Below the pieces are notes generated by a model. The model was given only the letters and a program-made list of their open reading frames with translations, was not told the origin of the DNA and ran no database searches. Of a stretch of DNA of 64,000 bases, positions 17,070 through 27,171 are shown one piece after another. The stretch's first letter is position 1. Every line of letters starts with the position of its first letter. Location of the stretch: NCBI RefSeq assembly GCF_001437405.1, contig NZ_JQBY01000002.1, forward strand, positions 62,001 to 126,000. The letters run 5' to 3'. Origin of the DNA: Pediococcus ethanolidurans. Lineage in GTDB: Bacteria > Bacillota > Bacilli > Lactobacillales > Lactobacillaceae. The translations under genes were made by a program, and so were the position numbers.

Positions 17070-17663
17070 ATGAATACCTTAACTCAACTGGAACATGATT
17101 ACCCAACGTTCATTTACAAAACCGCACAAGCATACGGTTTATCCAAAGATGAAATTCATGAACTATCAACTGATGGCACCATTAAAAAGATTGATCGTGG
17201 TATCTATATTTTCCCAGATTACCTGCTCGATGAATTTAGCTTGATCAGTCAAAAATTCTCGCGCGGTATCTTCTCGTTAGTTAGTGCTTTAATCATCCAT
17301 GACTTGACTGATGAAATGCCACTTCATTATGATCTGATATTCCCACAAGGATATCATCCTAACGCAGCATCACTGAAGAAGTATCATATTAAAGCCAGAT
17401 ATCTATCAAAAAAACGCTATTTACTTGGTATCGAAACCGCCCAAACCGAAAATGGCGGTACTGTTCAAGTTTATTCAAAGGAACGCACGTTATTAGATGT
17501 TTGGGAATCAAAACAAATTCAGCCTTACATCAAGAATGATGCGCTTAAAAAATATCTAGCAAGTTCACCCAGCACAGAAAGATTTAAAGATTTAACCAAA
17601 ATAAAGAACAAATTATACCCAAACAGTACTTTATTAAAAGTCATGGAGGTCTACCTGCAATGA
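17070..17663 (+). CDS. abiEi: AbiEi-family antitoxin
   Basis: A 197-residue antitoxin of the type IV AbiE system. The N-terminal winged helix (about 15-60; LSTDGTIKKIDRGIYIFPD) binds DNA and the C-terminal domain antagonises the toxin. The motif YSKERTLLDVW is characteristic of AbiEi. It overlaps the toxin gene by 4 nt (ATGA), showing translational coupling. A palindromic operator lies at its promoter. The pair acts in phage abortive infection or locus maintenance in related bacteria. Confidence 0.9.
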   Translation: MNTLTQLEHDYPTFIYKTAQAYGLSKDEIHELSTDGTIKKIDRGIYIFPDYLLDEFSLISQKFSRGIFSLVSALIIHDLTDEMPLHYDLIFPQGYHPNAASLKKYHIKARYLSKKRYLLGIETAQTENGGTVQVYSKERTLLDVWESKQIQPYIKNDALKKYLASSPSTERFKDLTKIKNKLYPNSTLLKVMEVYLQ

Positions 17664-18496
17664 GTGAAGTTAATAAAATTCTACCAATGATCAGTAAACG
17701 TGCTCGTGAACTTGGCTACAATATTCAACATTTTCAGAAACTCTTTTTTCTAGAACACTTTTTAAAGCAGATTTCTGATTCTAATTATCGTCGTTACTTT
17801 GTTCTCAAAGGTGGGTTTGAAATCCAAAGCCTTGTCGGAATTGAAAACAGAATGACCCAAGATCTTGATGCAATCTATATTGGGCCAGCCTTGCAACCAG
17901 ATAAATTAGCAACCGTTTTGAATGAAATCTTCGAGCAATCTACCGATTATGTCAGTTTTACAATCAAGTCGATTGAACAAAAACAACTTGATGATGATTA
18001 TCCTGGAATTCGTGTCAATCTGCTGGCACAAATGGGAAAAAGTAAAATCAGTGTAAAGCTGGATATTTCAAAAGGTAATCCCTATGAGACAATTCCAATC
18101 ATGCTTGATCACCAAAGTATTTTAAACGCCGATGAAAAGTTTCCAATTTACGGCATCCCCGTTGAAAAAATCTTGGCAGACAAATTATCAGCATTTCTAA
18201 ATCATGGTATGTTAAACACTCGTGCTAAGGATTTGTTTGACGTTTACTCATTGTCCATTCTCTATCGAACTGACATTGATCTTGTGCTTTTAAAAAAAGA
18301 GTTTTTCAAAAGTGTAGCGTTTGATCATATTCCAAACAAAACGATCGAAAACCGCTTAACCGAAATCAGTGCTCTATCCGATTCCGAAAGTTTAAAAACT
18401 TCTTGGCAACAGTACCAGCAGCAATATGACTACGCTCAATCAATCAGTTACACAACTGCATTAGAAACACTTTTCAGTTTAATGAAAAAAATTTAG
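17660..18496 (+). CDS. abiEii: AbiEii-family nucleotidyltransferase toxin
   Basis: A 278-residue nucleotidyltransferase-like toxin. Motifs: VLKGGFEIQSLVG (Lys50-Gly-Gly, where the family usually has KGG[TS]), RMTQDLDAIYIG with Asp68 and Asp70 as metal ligands, VKLDIS, and EKILADKLSAF. Members transfer nucleotides to a target and stop growth unless AbiEi is present. The active-site acidic pair is intact, so the toxin looks functional. Paired with the antitoxin through an ATGA overlap. Confidence 0.9.
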   Translation: MSEVNKILPMISKRARELGYNIQHFQKLFFLEHFLKQISDSNYRRYFVLKGGFEIQSLVGIENRMTQDLDAIYIGPALQPDKLATVLNEIFEQSTDYVSFTIKSIEQKQLDDDYPGIRVNLLAQMGKSKISVKLDISKGNPYETIPIMLDHQSILNADEKFPIYGIPVEKILADKLSAFLNHGMLNTRAKDLFDVYSLSILYRTDIDLVLLKKEFFKSVAFDHIPNKTIENRLTEISALSDSESLKTSWQQYQQQYDYAQSISYTTALETLFSLMKKI

Positions 18497-18682
18497 AATT
18501 AATACACAGAGAAATAAAACTAAAATCTACCTGACTTTCAAAAAAACATCGAAAAAATCCATTTTATAGATTCTTATTATCTGTGCAGTCAGAAACGACT
18601 CGAAAGCAACATGCTAAGTACACTGAAGTGCTTCAAAATTATAGTTTTAATCGACATTTAACGTGAGTATATTCTATTTTGT

Positions 18683-19618
18683 TCATTCGTCATCGTTTTT
18701 CATAATCTGTCGTAGTTTTTTGTAAAAATCCATCTGCTGTTTAAACAAATTATCAAAATTAACCGTGTATTTCTTATGATCAATGAAACTAATATAGCTT
18801 ATTTCGTTACCTTGTATGGTTGAGGATTCTATATCATGGGCTAATGAGTTCCTAAGATTAATCCATTCTTGCTTTGGAGCCTTTTCATTGAAAAGTTGCT
18901 TAAATAGCTCATTTCGTTTATTAACACTTCCTCGAAGCCTATTATCAATTTCCTTTGACAAAATTTCCTTGCTGAACTTGCTAATTGCTGTTTCTTTTGG
19001 AATTTTAGAAACAATTGCAGACTTTAGTAAGCTTTCACTAATAATAAACGATGATAGAATTAATGATTTTTTAGTCATAGTATCAGAAGTATTACTAACT
19101 TTTAATGCTATCTCGGATATTGTTTTCTTATAGGCCCCAAATTTAAGGGGGTATTTTCTATAGTTTTCATATTCACTTTCAAGATCGCCATTCTCTAACA
19201 TGTTATGCCAATACTGTAGCTTTTCTGGTAGTTCATATTCATATTCCGTCCCCGATGGAATTCCATAATAATCAAAGACAGCAGAAATAATTTCATCTGA
19301 CTTACTGTCCTTACGTCTTGGAAACTGAATGACCATTTCTGAAATAATATTGCTCTGTGTTGTGATTTTCAATTTGTCTAAATCGCAGTCCTCAACAATA
19401 GATGTATTCTGAAATACTTCTTGTCTGAGAAGCTCAAAATACTCTGATAAAAACAATTCCTCGCCCCAGGGTAATTGAATGTCAAAATACGCTAGCAGAT
19501 TTTCTTCTTCGTCCTGCCTAAATCTATCCCAATCAACATAATTACCAAATACAAAATCATCATTCCCAGTTTCTAACTCCGGTTCTATATCCCAATCTTC
19601 ATAATTAAACTTACGCAT
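18683..19618 (-). CDS. Orphan protein with C-terminal HEPN-like motif
   Basis: A 311-residue soluble acidic protein of no recognised family. An N-terminal region (1-150) is rich in Asp/Glu/Trp/Tyr. The C-terminal half is helical and contains LRNSLAHD (Arg256 to His261), matching the R-x4-6-H motif of HEPN domains, many of which are RNases in defence or toxin systems. There is no nucleotidyltransferase partner beside it, but the AbiE pair is next to it, tail to tail. The ATG at 19618 follows GGGAGG. Function is not known; HEPN assignment rests on one motif. Confidence 0.6.
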   Translation of the reverse strand: MRKFNYEDWDIEPELETGNDDFVFGNYVDWDRFRQDEEENLLAYFDIQLPWGEELFLSEYFELLRQEVFQNTSIVEDCDLDKLKITTQSNIISEMVIQFPRRKDSKSDEIISAVFDYYGIPSGTEYEYELPEKLQYWHNMLENGDLESEYENYRKYPLKFGAYKKTISEIALKVSNTSDTMTKKSLILSSFIISESLLKSAIVSKIPKETAISKFSKEILSKEIDNRLRGSVNKRNELFKQLFNEKAPKQEWINLRNSLAHDIESSTIQGNEISYISFIDHKKYTVNFDNLFKQQMDFYKKLRQIMKNDDE

Positions 19619-19658
19619 AACATTTCCTCCCTTGTACCACACTTTTTAGCATTTAGTC

Positions 19659-19714
19659 AAAAAATCGTGGGAGCTTTTCAATCACTCTTAAGTGACTGAA
19701 GACTTCCACGATTC
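19659..19714 (-). terminator. Intrinsic terminator after guaA
   Basis: On the minus strand AATCGTGGAAG pairs with CTCCCACGATT, with further inner pairing, and is followed by TTTTTTG. It ends the guaA transcript just ahead of the orphan HEPN-like gene. Confidence 0.85.
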
Positions 19715-19824
19715 TTGGTGGGGCTTTTGGTGGAGAAACTTTCAGATTCAACAACGACTTATCCATTTTGCAAGTTCACAAATGCCGTTAAATCAACATT
19801 TCGGCTTCAATTTTTATATCTAAA

Positions 19825-21378
19825 TTATTCCCACTCCACCGTTGCCGGGGGCTTACTCGTAATATCATACACGATACGATTGACATGATCGACTTCGTTT
19901 ACAATGCGTACAGAAATCTTCTGCAACACATCCCATGGAATGCGGGCAAAATCGGCTGTCATGCCATCGACAGAATCCACAGCTCGAATACCGACTGTAT
20001 AGTCATATGTTCGGCCATCACCCATGACCCCAACACTCTTAATGCCTGGTAAAACGGTAAAGTACTGCCAAATATCACGATCTAAGCCGGCTTTTTTAAT
20101 TTCATCCCGTAAAATCCAGTCCGAATCACGCACAATGTTTAACTTATCCTCAGTAATTTCACCGAGCACCCGAATCCCTAAACCAGGACCTGGGAATGGT
20201 TGCCGCCAAACTAAATCAGATGGCATCCCCAGTTTTTCACCCAAGTCGCGAGCTTCATCCTTAAACAACGTTCGCAAAGGTTCAATTAAAGTAAAGTGCA
20301 TGTCTTTGGGCAAGCCGCCCACGTTATGATGCGATTTAATCGTTTGCGCGGTATCCGTACCACTCTCAATCACATCTGTATACAAGGTACCTTGTGCCAA
20401 GAAATCAATGCCGTGCAGTTTTTGAGCTTCATCGTTAAACACTTGAATAAATTCGTTACCAATAATTTTACGTTTCTTTTCCGGATCGGAAACCCCAACT
20501 AATTTATCCATGAACCGTTTTTGAGCATCAACTTTAACCACGTTCAGGCCAAACTTGCCTTCCAAGCTATCCATTACTTGTTTGGCTTCACCTTTACGCA
20601 ACAGTCCGTGGTCCACAAAAATACTGGTCAATTGATTGCCAATGGCTTTGTGCAGTAACACACCCACCACACTGGAATCGACACCACCAGAAAGGCCCAA
20701 TAAGACCTTGCGATCGCCAACCTCTTCACGAATTTTTTTAATCTGTAAATCAATAAAATCGTTCATCGACCAGTTAGCTTTGGCTTCACAAACATCAAAC
20801 GCAAAATGTTTAAGAATCTCGTTACCATACTGCGTATTGCGAACCTCCGCATGAAACTGAATGCCATAAAATTTTCGTTTAGGGTCTTCTATGGAAGCAA
20901 TTGGACAATTCTTGCTAGTAGCCACAGAAGTAAAGCCTTCAGGTACTTGTTTAACAAGATCACCATGACTCATCCAAACCGTCTGATGGCTTGGTAATCC
21001 TTTAAATAAAGGCGTTTGCGCATCAGTGACATCAATGTCAGCATGCCCATACTCGCGGTTGTTAGCGGACTCGACTTTACCACCTAGGTTATAGGCCATT
21101 AATTGCATGCCATAGCAGATTCCTAAGATAGGAATGCCGAGTTGATAAATTTCGGGATCAACACGAAAAGCGTCGTCATCGTAAACACTGTTGGGACCAC
21201 CGGAGAAGACGATGCCTTTGGGGTTAATTTTCCGAATTTCATCGGCGGTGATGTTGTGAGAAAGTAATTCGGAATAGACGCCAAATTCACGGATTCGGCG
21301 TGTGATGAGTTGGTTGTACTGACTGCCAAAGTCTAAAACAATGATCTTGTCGAATTGTGACAAATCTAAATTAGCCAA
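19825..21378 (-). CDS. guaA: GMP synthase (glutamine-hydrolysing)
   Basis: A 517-residue enzyme converting XMP, glutamine and ATP to GMP, the last step of guanine nucleotide synthesis. The N-terminal class I amidotransferase has the nucleophile Cys88 in GICYGMQLM and the FHAEV histidine; the ATP pyrophosphatase domain has [12 protein letters not shown]; the dimerisation domain ends KPPATVEWE, the canonical GuaA terminus. A palindromic element (21396-21520) lies in its leader just upstream. Confidence 0.97.
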   Translation of the reverse strand: MANLDLSQFDKIIVLDFGSQYNQLITRRIREFGVYSELLSHNITADEIRKINPKGIVFSGGPNSVYDDDAFRVDPEIYQLGIPILGICYGMQLMAYNLGGKVESANNREYGHADIDVTDAQTPLFKGLPSHQTVWMSHGDLVKQVPEGFTSVATSKNCPIASIEDPKRKFYGIQFHAEVRNTQYGNEILKHFAFDVCEAKANWSMNDFIDLQIKKIREEVGDRKVLLGLSGGVDSSVVGVLLHKAIGNQLTSIFVDHGLLRKGEAKQVMDSLEGKFGLNVVKVDAQKRFMDKLVGVSDPEKKRKIIGNEFIQVFNDEAQKLHGIDFLAQGTLYTDVIESGTDTAQTIKSHHNVGGLPKDMHFTLIEPLRTLFKDEARDLGEKLGMPSDLVWRQPFPGPGLGIRVLGEITEDKLNIVRDSDWILRDEIKKAGLDRDIWQYFTVLPGIKSVGVMGDGRTYDYTVGIRAVDSVDGMTADFARIPWDVLQKISVRIVNEVDHVNRIVYDITSKPPATVEWE

Positions 21379-21395
21379 GTTTTCACCTCATGATT

Positions 21396-21520
21396 AGAGA
21401 GTGTCAAACTAAGCGCCCAGCTTCCGAGTATTTCCTAGGAAGGCAAATGATTCGGGTTAGGAATCGTTTGCTTTCCGTAGCAAAACGGAAGAAGCTGCTT
21501 AGTTTGGCACGTTTACTCTA
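21396..21520. repeat. Intergenic palindromic element in the guaA leader
   Basis: A 125-bp imperfect palindrome. Outer arms tgtcaaactaagc/gcttagtttggca, middle arms cagcttccg/cggaagaagctg and inner arms gcaaatgattc/gaatcgtttgc enclose a short loop. On the minus strand its core CGATTCCTAACCCGAATCAT equals the copy at 41691-41813, and CCGTTTTGCTAC and ATACTCGG also match. A TTGAAT-N17-TTATAG promoter at its outer edge would transcribe the element as the guaA 5' leader. Confidence 0.75.
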
Positions 21521-21587
21521 TAATTTTTTAAAGTTTAGTTATTCAACATCTAGTATCAATTCTACTGATAATAATGCTTAAAGTAAA

Positions 21588-21622
21588 GCCAGTTTGAAAT
21601 TGATTCTCGTCAAACTGGCTTC
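21588..21622 (-). terminator. Terminator after coaA
   Basis: The inverted repeat agccagtttga/tcaaactggct (about 21589-21599 and 21612-21622) lies just after the coaA stop on the minus strand. Confidence 0.7.
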
Positions 21623-21629
21623 TAAATTT

Positions 21630-22556
21630 CTAATATTTTCTTAAATAAACGGCATCCATTGTGTGATGTTCTACTTTATGCAAAATTAAGTTGGCTCGGG
21701 AACGAGTTGGCAAAATAAACTCGTCTAAATTGGGGAGATCAACTCGTTGCCAAACTTTTTTAGCTTCTGCAAAGGCCTTTTCTCGTGGCCATTGCGCAAA
21801 TTCATAATAGTAATCATCCGGATTATGAAAGGCCGTATCTAACAAAATGCCAAAGCGTTCCAAAAACCACTTTTCAATTAATTCTGGATTAGCATCCACA
21901 TAAATTGACCAATCAAAAAAGTCACTGATATAAATGGTTTGGTTGGAAGGCAGTTGCAATACGTTGATCCCTTCAACAATCAAGATATCCGGATTATCAA
22001 CTATTTCAAACTGATCTGGAACAATATCGTAACTTTGATGAGAGTATAACGGCACCTGAATTTTGGCCTGACCATTCTTAACTGAACCCATAAAGTCCAA
22101 CAAACTCGCCATATCATAGCTTTCGGGAAATCCTTTGCGATTCAAAATTTGTCGTTTTTTCAGTTCAGCATTGGGATATAAAAAACCATCCGTTGTGATT
22201 AACTGTGAGTGTAATTCAGGAAAAAAATTGGTCAACAGTACTTGAAGCAAACGCGCCGTGGTGCTCTTTCCAACCGCTACACTTCCAGAAATACCAATCA
22301 CAAACGGGACCCGTTTTTCTGGTAATTGTAAAAAATCAGTTTTGGTAGCTTGCCAATCTTGAAAACTCCGAAATTTTTTTATCAACAAGTGTACCAACGG
22401 GACATAAATATCTTGGACATCCTGTAAAGAGATGCGGTCATTCAACGCTTTAATTGCTTTTAATTGTTGGTCAGATAATGGCAGCTTTGCTTCAGGTGCC
22501 AATTTTTTCCAATCGTCTTTTAGAAATCGATAGTAACTTTGGTCTTCTTCTACCAT
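21630..22556 (-). CDS. coaA: Pantothenate kinase, type I
   Basis: A 308-residue prokaryotic type I pantothenate kinase, the first step of coenzyme A synthesis. It has the P-loop GISGSVAVGKSTTARLLQ, ITTDGFLYPN, KGFPESYD and IVEGINVLQ, all type I signatures. Transcribed with helD upstream (22-bp gap) and closed by a hairpin. Length matches the family. Confidence 0.96.
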   Translation of the reverse strand: MVEEDQSYYRFLKDDWKKLAPEAKLPLSDQQLKAIKALNDRISLQDVQDIYVPLVHLLIKKFRSFQDWQATKTDFLQLPEKRVPFVIGISGSVAVGKSTTARLLQVLLTNFFPELHSQLITTDGFLYPNAELKKRQILNRKGFPESYDMASLLDFMGSVKNGQAKIQVPLYSHQSYDIVPDQFEIVDNPDILIVEGINVLQLPSNQTIYISDFFDWSIYVDANPELIEKWFLERFGILLDTAFHNPDDYYYEFAQWPREKAFAEAKKVWQRVDLPNLDEFILPTRSRANLILHKVEHHTMDAVYLRKY

Positions 22557-22577
22557 TTTTATTTCCTCAATAAACTT

Positions 22578-24872
22578 TTAGTCGTTTGCATATAATTTGG
22601 TATTTACACGGTCTAACAAACGCGATTGTTTTCCTGTTGCCACAATGGTCAACCGGTGCATCGCTCGTGAACAAATGGTATAAAGAAGTTGACGCTCGTC
22701 TTCATCATGATATGTCTTATCAGAAGCATCCCAAACAATTACCGCATCAAATTCAAGTCCCTTTGCTAAGAACGAAGGCACAACGACAATTCCTTGTGCC
22801 AAACGCTGATTTTCGGTATGAATCAACGTTACTCTTTCCCCGGCTGCGCGCAACGCATTAGTAATTTCCTCACAGGCAGCAACTGATTTGCCGATAATCG
22901 CGGTGGTTTCACCATCTTGATCATTTTTAGTCAGCTGTTGTTGGACGCGTTTTACTGCTGCATCAAGATCTTTTCTGACACTAATCGTTGGCAACTCACC
23001 TTCACGCTGGAAGGCCTCAATTGCTTCTCCATTGACTAAAATTTCTTTGGTAAAGTCTGTGATCTGTTGCGTAGAACGATAAGATTTCTCCAGTTGGATC
23101 ACACGCGTTTTCTCTTTATCAAACATAGTTGATAGTTCTGCCAGTAACGTGGTCGTACTTTCATTACTATAAATAGACTGATTTAAATCACCCAATAATG
23201 TGAATTTTGCGCGTGGATAATTAAATTTCAGATAGGCTAGCTGAAAGGCCGTGTAATCCTGAATTTCATCAATAAATACGTAGCGCATATCACGTTCGCC
23301 TTTTTTACCTACAATCAAATCATACAAGTAAAGATAGGCCGAGGTGTTATTTAATGAAATGGCATGATTCTTCAAGCCCTCCACCGTTTCATTTACATAG
23401 GTACGCCAATCAGATTCCGTTAAGCCAAATTTTTCTAAATTTACTAAATGCGGCACACTTCGTAAAAAGTGAACGTACTGCGCATTAATATTGAGAAAAC
23501 GATTATGCACAATCGCGTTACGAACCGGCTGCAAAGCTTGAATAACTAGTTTACGTGCTAAGAATTTGAATTCTTTATCACTGTCATCAAACTCACGCGG
23601 TTCCCCACCGTATAACTTCTCAAGATCTTCATGATTCAAAGATTGAACGGCTTGTTCAGCCCATTTAGAACGGACTTCGCCACCAATACGGTGATTCAAA
23701 GATTTCAATAACGTTTCCTTAGTCGCATCCAAACGATTTCCTAAATGATAATTTTCATTAAAACTATAGTAAATATCGTTTAGTCGTGCTTGATCAGCAA
23801 ATGGTTTTTCTCTAAACATCAGGTTGCGGAATTTCATATCCGCTGATTCTAAATGCTTAGCGTATTTAGTTACTGCATTGAAGTAAACTAAACTATTTTC
23901 CAACCGGCGGATCTTTTTAGAAACTGGATCAGTGCGGCTTTCAAATCGCTGCTGAAGGGTTTCAACTTCCATGTTAGGAATGCGTCGTTTGGTGAATTGA
24001 TAATAAGTCATTTGAACCATATTATGTTCCCCAAGTTCAGGTAACACCTGATCCACATAATCATTAAAGATTTGGTTTGGTGAAAACATAATCACTTGAC
24101 TAGCCGTTAAATTGCCGCGATAGCGATACAACAGGTAAGCTACTCGTTGCAAAATAGCCGCTGTTTTACCTGAACCAGCAGCACCTTGCACAAACAGTAA
24201 GTCCGAATGTGTATCTCGGATAATTTGATTTTGTTCCTTTTGAATCGTAGAAACGATACTCTTCATTTTGGTATCAGAAGAATTGCCCAGTGCTTGCAAC
24301 AACATTTGATCACCAATCGTTTCATCGGTATCAAAAATTGTGACAATTTTACTATTTTCAATCGTGAATTGTCGTTTTAATTTAACGTTTACTTCCTGAG
24401 TGCCATCAGGCGTTTCATAGGATACATTTCCCAACTTACCATCATAGTAAACACTTGAAATTGGTGCTCGCCAATCATAAATCAAGAAATGTTCTGGTGT
24501 ATCCGAAAATGAGCCAAGGCCAATGTAAATGGTCTCGTCATTTTTTTCACCTTCTTCATGAAAATCGATGCGCGCAAAATAAGGTCGTTTTTCAAGGCGT
24601 TTCAAAACGTCCAACTGTTGGCTCGCATGACGCCAACTATTTTGCCGTTCTGACAACAGTTGTTGTTGTTGCCGCACCGAAATTGCCGTATCCATCATGC
24701 CAGAATATGTGCTGGTGTTCATGCGAACTTCATTACTAAAATTTTTATCAATCGCTTTGGAGTCAGTCTCCGCTGTTTTCACATCTTTAGTGGCCTTTTG
24801 AATTGCCTCTTGAATCTTGGTAATTACTTCATTTAAATGGGTCTGTTCGTACTTTTGTATTGAATCAGTCAT
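22578..24872 (-). CDS. helD: RNA polymerase recycling ATPase HelD
   Basis: A 764-residue UvrD/Rep-like superfamily 1 protein. The N-terminal coiled coil (about 5-60) and the arm before the ATPase core are typical of HelD, which strips stalled RNA polymerase from nucleic acid. Walker A is GAAGSGKTAAILQR, Walker B is YVFIDEIQDY, motif III is TLLGDLNQSIY, and the late motifs GLEFDAVIV and LLYTICSRAMHRL are present. The ATG at 24872 follows GGAGGG; an in-frame ATG at 24896 lacks a site. Confidence 0.93.
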   Translation of the reverse strand: MTDSIQKYEQTHLNEVITKIQEAIQKATKDVKTAETDSKAIDKNFSNEVRMNTSTYSGMMDTAISVRQQQQLLSERQNSWRHASQQLDVLKRLEKRPYFARIDFHEEGEKNDETIYIGLGSFSDTPEHFLIYDWRAPISSVYYDGKLGNVSYETPDGTQEVNVKLKRQFTIENSKIVTIFDTDETIGDQMLLQALGNSSDTKMKSIVSTIQKEQNQIIRDTHSDLLFVQGAAGSGKTAAILQRVAYLLYRYRGNLTASQVIMFSPNQIFNDYVDQVLPELGEHNMVQMTYYQFTKRRIPNMEVETLQQRFESRTDPVSKKIRRLENSLVYFNAVTKYAKHLESADMKFRNLMFREKPFADQARLNDIYYSFNENYHLGNRLDATKETLLKSLNHRIGGEVRSKWAEQAVQSLNHEDLEKLYGGEPREFDDSDKEFKFLARKLVIQALQPVRNAIVHNRFLNINAQYVHFLRSVPHLVNLEKFGLTESDWRTYVNETVEGLKNHAISLNNTSAYLYLYDLIVGKKGERDMRYVFIDEIQDYTAFQLAYLKFNYPRAKFTLLGDLNQSIYSNESTTTLLAELSTMFDKEKTRVIQLEKSYRSTQQITDFTKEILVNGEAIEAFQREGELPTISVRKDLDAAVKRVQQQLTKNDQDGETTAIIGKSVAACEEITNALRAAGERVTLIHTENQRLAQGIVVVPSFLAKGLEFDAVIVWDASDKTYHDEDERQLLYTICSRAMHRLTIVATGKQSRLLDRVNTKLYAND

Positions 24873-25129
24873 GAAAACCCTCCAAATAATTGACATTTAA
24901 GACACTGAATCATTCAGTTGCTCTCCTAGTAAATCGAAAGTTTTTTGCTTTAAACTTTCACGCTAAAACTAAACAATTAAATTACTTCAAGGTAGTTATG
25001 CATTACCTATAATTTAAGTAAATATCTTACCACTTTTCGCCCATTAACTCAAAGATAATCATTGTTTTTCGCTTATAACTTGTGCTATCCTGGTCAAATA
25101 TTTATGATGGTTCCGGGAGGAAAAATACT
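24873..25129. other. Divergent promoter region helD / antiporter
   Basis: About 257 bp between helD and the antiporter gene. A/T-rich, with no ORF, repeat or clear operator that can be supported by eye. Confidence 0.4.
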
Positions 25130-26986
25130 ATGAATCAAGTTTCGTTATTAATTATGCTTTTTGCAGCTTTAATCACGCCCATGTTAATGGCACGATTTAA
25201 AATCACCTTTTTGCCAACCGCCGTGGTTGAAATTATTCTCGGTATCGTTTTAGGGCCCAGTTTATTGGGTTTAGTTCACACAACTAATATCTTAAAACAA
25301 CTATCTGATATTGGTGTCATCATTCTTTTGTTTCTTAGTGGAATGGAAATTGACTTTGATCTGTTTAAAAAACCACAGGGTACGCCTTCACCATTAGCAC
25401 AGAAAAACGCCGTTCAAAATTCAAAATGGTCGCCAGTCATTCTTGCCTGTCTGGCGTATTCAACAATTATCGTCATCTCACTAGTCTTAGCGGGTCTTTT
25501 TAAATGGGCAAATCTTTTCTCTGATTTCTGGTTGGCAGCCATTCTGTTTGCAACTATCTCACTAGGAATTGTCATCGCAACCTTAAAAGAAAACGAGTTA
25601 TTAAGTAAAGCCTTTGGACAAACTGTCCTCCTAATCGCTGTGCTTGGTGAAGTTGTACCAATGCTCGGTCTAACTTTTTATGCTTCCGTTTTTGGTAGCA
25701 GTAGTAAGAGTCTTTGGTTATTGCTTCTTATAATTGTTGCCGCCATTTTTCTCCTGCGTCGTTTTAAATTTTTCTTTAACTTTTTCGAACAGATCAATAA
25801 ATCGACAACCCAACTTGATATTCGCTTAGCATTCTTTTTAATTGTCGCTATGGTCACTGTTGCTTCCTCAGTGGGTGCCGAAAATATTCTTGGGGCATTT
25901 ATTGCCGGAATTATTCTCAAACTCCTGCGTCCTAGCGAAAGTACAAAGGATAAACTGGATTCCATTGGTTACGGTTTTTTCATTCCGATCTTTTTCATGA
26001 TGAGTGGTATCGGCCTAAACCTGCGTACCTTACTAAGTGATCCACAAGCCTTGACTTTGATTCCGTTATTTTTCTTAGCCTATGTCATTGCTAAATTGGC
26101 CATTTATCCGGTTTTAAGCCTGCGTTTTAAAAGTGCCAACGCCATTGCGGGGACTAGTTTATCAGCCGCTACAATTACAATGGTTGTTGCAATTTTGCAG
26201 GTTGCCAAAAATATGCATGTGATCAATGCCCATCAATCTGGTGCCTTTTTATTAGCGGCCATTTTAACCTGTGTCTTTTCACCTTTGATTTTTAGCAAAG
26301 CCTATCGTCCGGAAGCTGAAGATTTAAAGAAACAGACTGTTCACTTCATTGGAGCCAATATTTTCACCGTACCCGTTGCCCAGCAACTGACACAGGGATG
26401 GTATGACATTCAAATGTACACAGATAATGAAAAAAACTATCGCACCTACAATAGCGAAATTCAAATTCATCTTTTAGAAAACTTAAACGCCGAAGAAATG
26501 ATCAAACAGGGTATTTTTGACACTGATATTTTGGTGGTTGGTCATTTTCGTGCCCAAGAGAACTACCTATTAGCCAAGGCAGCTAAGGCTTATGGCGTTG
26601 AACGCGTGATTGTCCGTTTTGAAGATCGTAATATTTTAAATAAGCATGAAAAAGAATTACATGATTTGGGCATTGAAATTTATAATACGCCTGAGGTCAA
26701 CATTGCGATGCTGCGCGGATTAATTGAAACCCCTTCAACTATGCTTCTTTTAAATGATACAACTAACACCATTTTTGAAGTTCAGGTTCATAATCGAAAG
26801 TACACAGGTCTTGAAATTAAGAATCTGCCTTTTATTGATAAAATCACAATTAGCCAAATTTTTCGAAATCATCGTCTTATTCGTCCGGTGGGGACCACCC
26901 AATTAGAATTAAATGATCGCCTCATTTTTACTGGTAGCAAAAATGATATCGAAGAAATTCGGCATGAACTTGGAAAAATGAATTAA
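25130..26986 (+). CDS. Kef-type cation:proton antiporter (CPA2)
   Basis: A 618-residue membrane antiporter. The Na+/H+ exchanger domain (1-400) has about 12 helices, including VEIILGIVLGPSLLGL and LSGMEIDFD. A cytoplasmic TrkA-N-like domain (about 415-530) and a TrkA-C domain (about 540-615; LEIKNLPF, LNDRLIFTGS) follow, as in KefB/C and YbaL types. The TrkA-N glycine loop is degenerate (FIGANIFTV), so nucleotide binding is doubtful. The ATG at 25130 follows GGGAGG. Likely role in potassium or pH homeostasis. Confidence 0.9.
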   Translation: MNQVSLLIMLFAALITPMLMARFKITFLPTAVVEIILGIVLGPSLLGLVHTTNILKQLSDIGVIILLFLSGMEIDFDLFKKPQGTPSPLAQKNAVQNSKWSPVILACLAYSTIIVISLVLAGLFKWANLFSDFWLAAILFATISLGIVIATLKENELLSKAFGQTVLLIAVLGEVVPMLGLTFYASVFGSSSKSLWLLLLIIVAAIFLLRRFKFFFNFFEQINKSTTQLDIRLAFFLIVAMVTVASSVGAENILGAFIAGIILKLLRPSESTKDKLDSIGYGFFIPIFFMMSGIGLNLRTLLSDPQALTLIPLFFLAYVIAKLAIYPVLSLRFKSANAIAGTSLSAATITMVVAILQVAKNMHVINAHQSGAFLLAAILTCVFSPLIFSKAYRPEAEDLKKQTVHFIGANIFTVPVAQQLTQGWYDIQMYTDNEKNYRTYNSEIQIHLLENLNAEEMIKQGIFDTDILVVGHFRAQENYLLAKAAKAYGVERVIVRFEDRNILNKHEKELHDLGIEIYNTPEVNIAMLRGLIETPSTMLLLNDTTNTIFEVQVHNRKYTGLEIKNLPFIDKITISQIFRNHRLIRPVGTTQLELNDRLIFTGSKNDIEEIRHELGKMN

Positions 26987-27040
26987 ATTTAGATTATAAA
27001 ACTGACAGTTAAAAGCGCAAAAATTAAATAATTTTCCTTC

Positions 27041-27077
27041 AAACGATATCTTTTAAAAATGGTATCGTTTTCTTTTT
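27041..27077 (+). terminator. Intrinsic terminator after the antiporter
   Basis: Stem aaacgata/tatcgttt (27041-27048, 27063-27070), extended by G-T pairs, followed by TCTTTTTG. Confidence 0.85.
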
Positions 27078-27171
27078 GAATTAACCCAATTGAATTGAAA
27101 AAATGTTATAAATGCACTCATAGCCTATGATACAATAGCTTCTGGACATTTAGATGAGAGGAGGTCATCTT

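Noticed and set aside
19618-19660. Dedicated promoter TTGACT-N18-TACAAG for the HEPN-like gene
   Set aside because: Its start site would fall about 6 nt before the ATG, inside the ribosome site, so it could not support normal translation.
21379-21530. Purine riboswitch in the guaA leader
   Set aside because: No conserved purine-riboswitch loops or P1 motifs; the structure instead matches the repeat family found elsewhere in the window.
22586-22861. Plus-strand ORFs inside helD, guaA, the IIBCA PTS gene and others
   Set aside because: They are antisense to conserved genes, have no ribosome sites and encode Cys/His-rich or low-complexity sequences without domains.
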